From contig JAVKEJ010000027.1 in assembly GCA_040221475.1 (NCBI GenBank), forward strand, positions 1-64,000: a stretch of DNA of 64,000 bases, written 5' to 3'. Both the position numbers and the translations under genes were made by a program. Shown here in pieces: positions 57,765-64,000 of the stretch (positions are counted from its first letter, which is position 1; each line of letters starts with the position of its first letter). The stretch comes from WLXB01 sp040221475. GTDB taxonomy: Bacteria > Pseudomonadota > Alphaproteobacteria > Rhodospirillales > Rhodospirillaceae. The notes beneath the pieces were generated by a model. It was not told the DNA's origin. It ran no database searches and worked only from the letters and a program-made list of their open reading frames with translations.

Positions 57765-58517
57765 TTGCCAGAGTCAGATTTTATTGACCTGGTGCGTGGC
57801 CCGATTGGTCTGACATTTGTCGCTATCTTAGGCTTGGTCTGCGGGAGTTTTGTGACAGCGCTGTCCTACAGGCTGCCCCGCGGCGAGAATTTTGTCAGCG
57901 GCAGATCGGCTTGTCCGAGCTGCAAGACGGTTCTTACCGCCCGCGATCTCTTCCCTGTGTTGTCCTGGCTGCTGTCCCGGGGGCGGTGTCGGCACTGTCA
58001 TGCCAAGGTTTCTGGGCGCTATCCGCTTATTGAAGTGACGTGTGGTATTTTGTTCCTCGCGGCTGTCTTGTCGGCGGATGTCTCAGGTGAGGCGCGGGTT
58101 TTGATATTGTGGGGCCTTGCAATCGGCTTGCTGTCTTTGACTGTCACCGATTTTGAGTTTCAGCGTTTGCCTAATGGTTTGGTTTTGTATGTGTTTGGCT
58201 TGAGTTGTGCTCTGGCATGGCTGGATGGCCGCACGCCGACTGATGTTGGGCTATCAGTCATTTTGGCCGTTTCTACGGGTGTGGCGCTAAGAGTGTTGGG
58301 TCTGAGTGTTGAAAAAAAGCCTGGGCTGGGCTGGGGTGATATCAAGCTGCTGGTTGCGGTGTCTGTGGCGTTATCACTTGAAACCTTGCCGTATTTTCTG
58401 ATCATCACGGCTGCGGTCTCTTTGGTTCTGGCGGCCTGGTATGTCTGGAGACGTGCTGAGACTCAGATTCCCTTTGGCCCGGCTTTATGCATTGCGGCCT
58501 TCGCAACATTCTTGTGA
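57765..58517 (+). CDS. pilD: Prepilin peptidase (leader peptidase/N-methyltransferase)
   Basis: This 250-residue integral membrane protein cuts prepilin leaders and methylates the new N-terminus. CGSFVTALSYRLPRGE and the two CxxC pairs (CPSC, CRHC) form the cytoplasmic methylase domain. The catalytic Asp residues lie in TVTDFEFQRLPN and GLGWGDIKLL. The first site normally reads LPD and has LPN here, but the key Asp before it is kept. It starts with TTG immediately after the mshM stop. Confidence 0.9.
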   Translation: MPESDFIDLVRGPIGLTFVAILGLVCGSFVTALSYRLPRGENFVSGRSACPSCKTVLTARDLFPVLSWLLSRGRCRHCHAKVSGRYPLIEVTCGILFLAAVLSADVSGEARVLILWGLAIGLLSLTVTDFEFQRLPNGLVLYVFGLSCALAWLDGRTPTDVGLSVILAVSTGVALRVLGLSVEKKPGLGWGDIKLLVAVSVALSLETLPYFLIITAAVSLVLAAWYVWRRAETQIPFGPALCIAAFATFL

Positions 58518-58728
58518 CGCGAAACGGGTTGGAAAAGCTGGTAAAAAGCGCAATCAGTCTGTTGTCGCCTGGGAGCCATTTCTGATAGCATAGTGGTGGG
58601 AAAAGCCTTAAAGCTTGACGGGCCTGAGTTTTAGACACGTTAATCTTAAGGTTACGAAGTTTTGTTCTGCCTAAAAAGTGGCGCTTTTTGACCACATGTC
58701 AGAACAATTGGGGAAGGGGATGCCCAAA

Positions 58729-60663
58729 ATGGAATTGAGAACTGATCTTTTGCCGGGTAAAGGCAAGGCTGTCCGGGCCCTCTTGCTCGGAACGGCGGCA
58801 ATGCTGGTCGCCTCTTGCTCAGAGTATACGGATTACGATCCCTCTGCTGGACTGCAAAAAGAAGATTACGAGCAACTCCTGAACCGCCGTTCGCCAGAAC
58901 AGGGCGCGCAGATGGAAGAGCCGCCCATCCCCGATTTCCAACCTGTATTGGCGGCGCCCTCCGCGCCTGAACTTGCCGACGTGCGTCGGGTCTCTATTTC
59001 GGTGACCGATTCAACGCCATTGCGCGACATCCTCATTGAGCTGGCCCGCAAGGCTGGCGTTGATTTGGAAATGGACCCGCGCATCTCAGGCGGCATAATT
59101 TACACGGCCACAGACCGCCCCTTTGTTGAGGTTATTGAACGGATCGCCGAGTTGGGTGAACTGAGGTATCAGTTCCGCAACAACAGCCTGAAGGTCGAGC
59201 TGGATGAGCCGTATATTTCATATTATCGGCTTGATTACCCGGATTTGACCCGCACCGCCTCCAGCACCAGCCAAACCACAACAGATGTCAGCAACGCTAT
59301 TCAGGGTGCTGGCGGTGGCAGTGGCACGAGCCAATCTGACGTGAGCGTCTCGTCTTCTTCAAACTCTGATTTCTGGTCCTCGGTGGGTGAGGGGATTGAG
59401 CAAATTCTTTCTGCGACAAACACAGAAGCACGCTCTAACGTTGATGCTCGCGATCAGGCATTTACGCCCTCCACCACCGCAGCGGATGCTGAGGATGAGG
59501 ACAGCGATAGTGATACCCAGTCTCTTGTTGAAGGTGCGACCGGAGTCGAGGGATTAGAGAATCCTTTATTGGCGGATCGCGGCTCAAGTGGTGTTGGGGC
59601 CCGCTCGATCGGTCAGCCGACCCAGGGCGCAAGCATCCGCAGCGCGTTCTTCTCCGTCAATCAGCAGGCTGGCATCGTCACGGTGTTTGCCAGTCAAAAA
59701 CAGCAAAAGTTAATTGCAGACTACATTGACCGCTTGCGCCGCTCGGTTCTGGCTCAGGTTCTGATTGAGGCCAAAATTGTTGAAGTGACCCTGTCTGATC
59801 AGTTCCGCACGGGCGTCGATTGGTCATCTTTCGGGGGGGTCGATCCCTCATCTGGCAATGCTGCCCAGGGGCCTTGGGCTGGTGACAATCAATCTCTTGA
59901 TCTCACGTCCAACTTTTCCAGGAACGTGGCGACGGATTCCTTTCCAGACCCAACCATTGGCTTGATCTGGAACAACACCGATCTTGACCTCAATGTGGCG
60001 GTGTCTCTGATTAACGCCTTTGGCACAACACGCACGCTGTCGAGCCCCCGCGTGACCGTTGTGAACAATCAGACGGCCTTGCTCAAAGTTGCTGAGAACG
60101 AAGTGTTCTTTGAAATCAATGTTGAGTTTCAGCCTGCAACAGACACCTCCGCGTCTGTAACGACCTTCGATAGCCAGGTGCAGACCGTCCCTGTGGGGAT
60201 TGTGATGGCGGTGCAACCGGCCATTGATCCGGACGGGCAGCGCATATCCATGAGCATGCGTCCCTCTATTACGCGTTTGGTCCGTCGCATCGAAGATCCG
60301 GGCGTGCAGCTACAACTGGCTCAAATTAACGCACAAAACGGCACCAATCTGGCGGTGTCTTCAGCTGTTCCGGTCATTGAGACTCGTGAAGTGGATTCCA
60401 TCGTGACGATGGAATCCGGCCAGGTCGTGGTGATGGGGGGGTTGATGCAAGAGATTGCTATCAATTCTCGCGAGGGTGCGCCCGGCCTAATGGATGTGCC
60501 GCTTCTGGGCCGTGCGTTCGGTCAGGATGTGCGCGAGACAGAAGTTGTTGAACTGGTAATTTTCCTGCGCGCCACCATTGTTGGAGATCGCGATACGGTT
60601 CATGATGAAGACATTCGCCTCTATAACAAGTTTGCGCCTGATCCACGTCCGCTCGTCTTTTAA
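58729..60663 (+). CDS. MshL-like secretin (outer-membrane pilus pore), lipoprotein
   Basis: From 58729 it has 644 residues: a lipoprotein signal (LLLGTAAMLVASC), an STN/N0 domain (VTDSTPLRDILIELARKAGVDLEMDP), a long Ser-rich linker (about 180-290), an N1-type domain (FFSVNQQAGIVTVFASQKQQKLIADYIDRL) and the secretin core (VLIEAKIVEVTLSDQFRTGVDW; SSPRVTVVNNQTALLKV; VVVMGGLMQE). This order matches MshL. The start is uncertain: AAGGGG before 58729 favours it, and ATGs at 58720 and 58699 and a start at 58678 are in frame. Confidence 0.88.
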   Translation: MELRTDLLPGKGKAVRALLLGTAAMLVASCSEYTDYDPSAGLQKEDYEQLLNRRSPEQGAQMEEPPIPDFQPVLAAPSAPELADVRRVSISVTDSTPLRDILIELARKAGVDLEMDPRISGGIIYTATDRPFVEVIERIAELGELRYQFRNNSLKVELDEPYISYYRLDYPDLTRTASSTSQTTTDVSNAIQGAGGGSGTSQSDVSVSSSSNSDFWSSVGEGIEQILSATNTEARSNVDARDQAFTPSTTAADAEDEDSDSDTQSLVEGATGVEGLENPLLADRGSSGVGARSIGQPTQGASIRSAFFSVNQQAGIVTVFASQKQQKLIADYIDRLRRSVLAQVLIEAKIVEVTLSDQFRTGVDWSSFGGVDPSSGNAAQGPWAGDNQSLDLTSNFSRNVATDSFPDPTIGLIWNNTDLDLNVAVSLINAFGTTRTLSSPRVTVVNNQTALLKVAENEVFFEINVEFQPATDTSASVTTFDSQVQTVPVGIVMAVQPAIDPDGQRISMSMRPSITRLVRRIEDPGVQLQLAQINAQNGTNLAVSSAVPVIETREVDSIVTMESGQVVVMGGLMQEIAINSREGAPGLMDVPLLGRAFGQDVRETEVVELVIFLRATIVGDRDTVHDEDIRLYNKFAPDPRPLVF

Positions 60664-60735
60664 GGGGAGAGGGCGCGATCCGGTTCAGTCGTCTGAGACG
60701 CTGACCCAACTGTTTCAAGGGAGCACCGCTTTTCA

Positions 60736-61488
60736 ATGATCGCAACATTGCGATTCGTTTTGTTAACCGCTTTAAGAGACCGGCTGTTTGCCGGTCTCTT
60801 TGCGTTGGTGGCTGTGGGATTTGCCATGGCCATTTACCTTGGCGATGCCGCGCTGGTTGAAAAAGGCCAGACGACGGTTGTGTACGCTGGCGGTGCAGCG
60901 CGCACCATACTCATTCTCGGTCTGATTATTTTTCAGGCATTTCATATTCAGCGCCTTTACGAAACCCGTGAAATCGAGGCCGTGCTGTCGCGCGCCATCT
61001 CGCGCGAGGCGTTCATCGTCGCCTATTGGGCGGGCTTTGCGCTGGTGGCTGTGTTGCTCGCGGCACCTATTATTGCTCTGGTGTTTCTCTTTCAGTCGTC
61101 GCTGGAAGGGGCGGTTTGGTGGGCGCTCAGCCTTGTGCTCGAAGCGTTTATTGTCATCGCCTTTGCCATGTTTGCCGGGATCACGCTGGAAAAAGCAGTG
61201 CCGGCTGTGTTTGCAACCCTTGGGTTTTATGGGCTCAGCCGCCTTATGAGCTTTTTTATGTCGATCAGCGAAGGGACCACCCTGGACGGGATAAACGTCA
61301 TCACCGTGCCCCTCAGTGAGCTTGTTGCGCTGCTGGTTCCGCGCCTTGATCTGTTTGCCCAAACCCGGTGGCTGGTTTACGGCCCTGGTGACATCGACTC
61401 CCTGGTCATTCTGATCGGCCAGACGGTGCTTTACGTTGGGCTTCTGTTGTTCGCCGCCATGTTTGATCTCCGCCGAAAACGGTTTTGA
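60736..61488 (+). CDS. ABC-2 type permease within the pilus locus
   Basis: This 250-residue membrane protein has about six hydrophobic helices and the pattern of ABC-2 family permeases (an N-terminal amphipathic RFVLLTALRDRLF, then LILGLIIFQAFHIQRLYETREIEAVLSRAISREAFIVAYW, the coupling-helix region). No ATPase is adjacent. Myxococcus type IV pilus loci contain an ABC transporter (PilG, PilH, PilI), a possible parallel. It overlaps the start of the next gene's frame and is surely cotranscribed with it. Confidence 0.78.
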   Translation: MIATLRFVLLTALRDRLFAGLFALVAVGFAMAIYLGDAALVEKGQTTVVYAGGAARTILILGLIIFQAFHIQRLYETREIEAVLSRAISREAFIVAYWAGFALVAVLLAAPIIALVFLFQSSLEGAVWWALSLVLEAFIVIAFAMFAGITLEKAVPAVFATLGFYGLSRLMSFFMSISEGTTLDGINVITVPLSELVALLVPRLDLFAQTRWLVYGPGDIDSLVILIGQTVLYVGLLLFAAMFDLRRKRF

Positions 61489-61490
61489 CC

Positions 61491-62225
61491 ATGCGTAAAC
61501 GTCTGAACCTGCGCAAAATTTGGGTATTCAATGTTCTGCTGATTGGCTTTGCTGTGGGGCAGGCGACGCTCTCGTGGGCCATCCGGGATGTCCGTCCGAC
61601 GCTCGGCATTCTGCCAGACTTACCCCAACAGCAGGCCGCCGATGCCCTGGCGTTCGGGGATCAGCAGTTTCTTTATCGCTATCTGGCGCTGACACTCCAG
61701 AACGCCGGCGACAACGGCGGCCGGGTCACGCCGCTGAAAAACTATGACTACGACAAAGTGGTGGCGTGGCTGCGCTTGCTGGATGGGCTGGATCATAACT
61801 CCCATTGGGTCATCGCCATGGCCAACGGCTACTTTGGCCAGACTCAGACGATTGAAGATGTTGAGCCGATTGTCCGCTTTATGCAGGAAAACGTGGCCTA
61901 CCGACCGGAGTTGAAATGGCCCTGGCTGGTGAATGCAATTCACTTGTCACGGCACCGTTTAAAAAACGACTGGCTGGCCCTGGACGCGGCCCGGCAGCTG
62001 GCAACCTACGATTACCCTGAAATGAACGCCGCCTCCTTGCAGATGCCGGCGCTGGTTCTGGACGACCTGCAGCAGTACGAGTCGGCTAAATACGAGATTG
62101 AAGCGCTGCGCGGTCTTGCCGGTCGAACCTTCAGGCCAGAGGAGAAAGCGTGGATGGCAGCTTTTGTTGATTTAATGGTCAGCCAGAGTGAGGCTCAAAA
62201 TGGTGGTCTTCAGTCTCAAAAATAG
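61491..62225 (+). CDS. Membrane-anchored helical protein of unknown function
   Basis: The 244-residue protein has one N-terminal membrane segment (about 10-31) and a helical periplasmic part with irregular TPR-like repeats (YRYLALTLQNAGD; DKVVAWLRLLDGLD; WLALDAARQLA; YESAKYEIEALRGLAG). I do not recognise the family. It follows the ABC-2 permease with a gap of two bases and precedes the prepilin genes. It could be an accessory of that permease (compare PilG in Myxococcus). Confidence 0.7.
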   Translation: MRKRLNLRKIWVFNVLLIGFAVGQATLSWAIRDVRPTLGILPDLPQQQAADALAFGDQQFLYRYLALTLQNAGDNGGRVTPLKNYDYDKVVAWLRLLDGLDHNSHWVIAMANGYFGQTQTIEDVEPIVRFMQENVAYRPELKWPWLVNAIHLSRHRLKNDWLALDAARQLATYDYPEMNAASLQMPALVLDDLQQYESAKYEIEALRGLAGRTFRPEEKAWMAAFVDLMVSQSEAQNGGLQSQK

Positions 62226-62289
62226 GATTCCCGTAGCCACAAGATCCACTAAAAAGTGAGGCATTTAGGGCTTTTTGGTGTCGCCAATG

Positions 62290-62298
62290 TGCTATGCT
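62290..62298 (+). promoter_or_regulatory. Possible extended -10 promoter before prepilin 1
   Basis: TGCTATGCT fits an extended -10 (TGn-TATGCT). No good -35 is seen, which extended -10 promoters may lack. It lies about 145 bases upstream of the prepilin start in a 209-base intergenic stretch. Confidence 0.3.
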
Positions 62299-62434
62299 AA
62301 GGATGGTGTGTATTCTCTAAAACACGCTGGCATTTGCTTAGCCTGTATGTTAGAAAATAAATGACTCGAGCAGCTATTCTATTGTTGAGAGCAATAAGTT
62401 CAATGCTCGCGTAACAGTTTTTAGGGGGACTATA

Positions 62435-63181
62435 ATGTTAGGAATTACCCACGCAGGTAAGGCGGGTCAGTCAGGTTTTACCCTGATTGAAATGTCTATC
62501 GTTTTGGTAATTATTGGTTTGATCATCGGTGGTATCTTGAAGGGTCAAGAGATCATCGAAAGCAGCCGTCAAAAGAACGTCATCACACAAATTGACGCCG
62601 TGCGGTCTGCAATAAACACATTTGCTGATAAATATAACGCCCTTCCTGGTGATTATGGTTCAGCATCGACGCGTATCAGCGCCGTTCTAACTGATGGCGA
62701 TGACAATGGTCTTATTGCCGCATCAGACGCAGCGGCTGTTATAACTACAGTCCAGAACACTGACGAAAACCTTGATTTCTTTAATCATCTGGCTGGAGCA
62801 GAGCTGTTGTCTGGCACAACGATAGGAACAGTTGGTACCGCATTTGGCGATGGCGCGGCATTGCCTGCTGTTGCAATTCCTGGTGCTGGCATGACCTTGG
62901 TTTATGGGAACCATAACGCCTTGACAACATCTCCACGTCAAACGCACTGGCTGCGTGTTCATAAAGATCCTACAGCTGCTATTACGACAGCTGCCGGTAG
63001 CGGGGCTTTCACGGGTAAGTCCCTATTCCAGATTGATCTTAAAGTTGATGATGGTGTTGGCTTTCAAGGCAATACTCGGCTTTTTGAGACTAACGCTGCA
63101 TGTGCGACCGGAGCGACCGGTCTGTACGTTGCTCTCGGAAATGATCAGTTCTGTACTGGGTTTTTTGAACTTCTTCAGTAA
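62435..63181 (+). CDS. Type IV prepilin (MSHA-like), copy 1
   Basis: This is a 248-residue prepilin. The leader ends QSG and is cut before FTLIEMSIVLVIIGLIIGG, with the essential Glu5. An amphipathic helix follows, then a variable domain. Near the C-terminus two Cys (CATGATGLYVALGNDQFC) could form the pilin disulfide loop. A ribosome site AGGGGG precedes it. A strong terminator follows, so it makes its own transcript or ends the upstream one. Its first 60 residues are nearly the same as those of copy 2. Confidence 0.92.
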   Translation: MLGITHAGKAGQSGFTLIEMSIVLVIIGLIIGGILKGQEIIESSRQKNVITQIDAVRSAINTFADKYNALPGDYGSASTRISAVLTDGDDNGLIAASDAAAVITTVQNTDENLDFFNHLAGAELLSGTTIGTVGTAFGDGAALPAVAIPGAGMTLVYGNHNALTTSPRQTHWLRVHKDPTAAITTAAGSGAFTGKSLFQIDLKVDDGVGFQGNTRLFETNAACATGATGLYVALGNDQFCTGFFELLQ

Positions 63182-63205
63182 TTCCATTTCGCATAATAGT
63201 TATGA

Positions 63206-63232
63206 GAAAGAGGCCCCTAGAGGGCCTCTTTC
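63206..63232 (+). terminator. Rho-independent terminator after prepilin 1
   Basis: GAAAGAGGCCC pairs with GGGCCTCTTTC around a five-base loop, followed by TTATT. It lies 25 bases after the prepilin stop. Confidence 0.88.
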
Positions 63233-63358
63233 TTATTGTAAGACTGATTTAAATCACGTAGCGTAAGGAAAAAGTACCGCTAGAGTTATTTTTACATTGA
63301 TAACTCGATAAAACTTACGCTGTTGAAAAGCTGACTTTAAATACCTTGGGGGACGACA

Positions 63359-64000
63359 ATGATCGGCATTTGCACACAAAATAAAAATTTAGCGCGTGGT
63401 TTTACGCTTATTGAGATGTCTATTGTTTTGGTCATTATTGGCCTGATTATTGGCGGTATCTTGAAGGGGCAAGAAATCATTGAAAGCAGCCGACAGAAAA
63501 ACGTAATTACTCAGATCGATGCCGTTCGATCCGCTGTGAATACATTTGGTGATAAATACAACGCACTTCCTGGTGATTATCGTTTGGCGAATACGAGAGT
63601 TCTTGCTGGCCTGACCCCAGGTGACGCTGATGGTATCATCGGTGCTGCGACAGGTGTCACAACGCTGGCCAACTTGAATTCTGTGACGGGCGGTGGCGAT
63701 GAGAACCCCCATTTCTTTAACCACTTGGCCGCAGCTGAGCTTTTGTCTGGCACAACCATTGGCGGTGCGACAACTACATTTAATGACACTTCTGCTTTCC
63801 CAGCCACCGCTATTCCTGGCACAGGTATGACGATGGCATATGGCCCCCATATTCCGCCAGCTAATACAAACGCAGCTCGCACCAGTCACTGGTTACGTAT
63901 TCATAAGAATGCTGGCGCGGGCATCACGCAGAATGTTGCAGGCGGCGCATTTACAGGTAAGTCCCTGTTCCAAATTGATCTCAAAATTGATGATGGTTCA
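63359..64000 (+). CDS. Type IV prepilin (MSHA-like), copy 2, cut by the window edge
   Basis: From the ATG at 63359 (GGGGG seven bases upstream) an open frame of 214 codons runs to the edge. The leader ends LARG and is cut before FTLIEMSIVLVIIGL. The first 55 mature residues are almost the same as in copy 1 (GQEIIESSRQKNVITQIDAVRSA). The variable domain differs with scattered matches (PGTGMTMAYGPH, SHWLRIHKN, GKSLFQIDLK). A minus-strand frame over the same place is its shadow. Confidence 0.92.
   Translation, partial: MIGICTQNKNLARGFTLIEMSIVLVIIGLIIGGILKGQEIIESSRQKNVITQIDAVRSAVNTFGDKYNALPGDYRLANTRVLAGLTPGDADGIIGAATGVTTLANLNSVTGGGDENPHFFNHLAAAELLSGTTIGGATTTFNDTSAFPATAIPGTGMTMAYGPHIPPANTNAARTSHWLRIHKNAGAGITQNVAGGAFTGKSLFQIDLKIDDGS

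Noticed and set aside
57765..58517. Inactive prepilin peptidase because LPD reads LPN
   Set aside because: The two catalytic Asp residues (in TVTDFEF and GWGDIKLL) are present. The change is at a less critical position.

Overview
The window reads as a chromosomal segment of an alphaproteobacterium, most like a marine Rhodospirillales-type lineage. This is inferred from gene content and order, not from a database search. The clearest signs are the block tRNA-Ala / FYDLN-type protein / aroA-cmk-rpsA-ihfB, the block trpF-trpB-trpA-accD-folC, trxA with addAB, and the set ahcY / PTS enzyme I / HPr / EIIA-Man / rapZ / short HprK / ChvG-ChvI / pckA. Coding density is high and many genes overlap by four bases (ATGA or GTGA). 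Marine or accessory traits are a tandem pair of 2OG-Fe(II) oxygenases, an SbtA-type bicarbonate transporter and a DASS-family anion symporter.

Layout. 1-1193: a CRISPR array with 36-bp repeats and about 30-bp spacers (18 full repeats plus a partial one at the left edge). The repeat resembles those of type II-C, but no cas gene lies in the window. 1.2-8.3 kb: tRNA-Ala, then aroA, cmk, rpsA, ihfB, a LapA-domain protein and pyrF. 8.3-13.5 kb: trpF, trpB, trpA, accD, folC. 13.5-28 kb (minus strand): a methyltransferase, trxA, a Rieske oxygenase, then the overlapping run tsaE-amgK-murU-addB-addA, headed by a multi-PAS histidine-kinase-like protein that has lost its catalytic residues. 28-38.5 kb: two 2OG-Fe(II) oxygenases, ahcY, the regulatory PTS, rapZ, hprK, an AEC transporter inserted on the other strand, and chvGI. 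38.5-45 kb: pckA with a terminator-like leader, a DASS transporter, a LysR regulator divergent from sbtA, and a methyltransferase. 45.1-45.56 kb: a non-coding composite of inverted repeats. 45.6-54.4 kb: a Tat-signal SAM methyltransferase with a small partner, a TPR protein, polA, a zinc-finger protein, an ABC ATPase and a lipoprotein hydrolase. 54.45-64 kb: tRNA-Arg with a duplicated 3' flank, a DUF4399-type protein, then an MSHA-like type IV pilus locus (MshN-like, MshM-like, prepilin peptidase, MshL-like secretin, an ABC-2 permease, an anchored helical protein, and two tandem prepilins, the second cut by the window edge).

How the parts work together. The PTS proteins here have no sugar-transport EIIBC beside them and sit with HprK and ChvGI next to pckA, as expected for a regulatory phosphorelay controlling gluconeogenesis and envelope responses. 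AmgK and MurU form the anomeric MurNAc salvage route to UDP-MurNAc. AddA and AddB form the double-strand-break helicase-nuclease. The right end builds a surface pilus. The observations I consider most worth checking are the degenerate DivL-like kinase, the exported methyltransferase pair, the MSHA-like pilus with an embedded ABC permease, the possible attenuator before pckA, and the CRISPR array.
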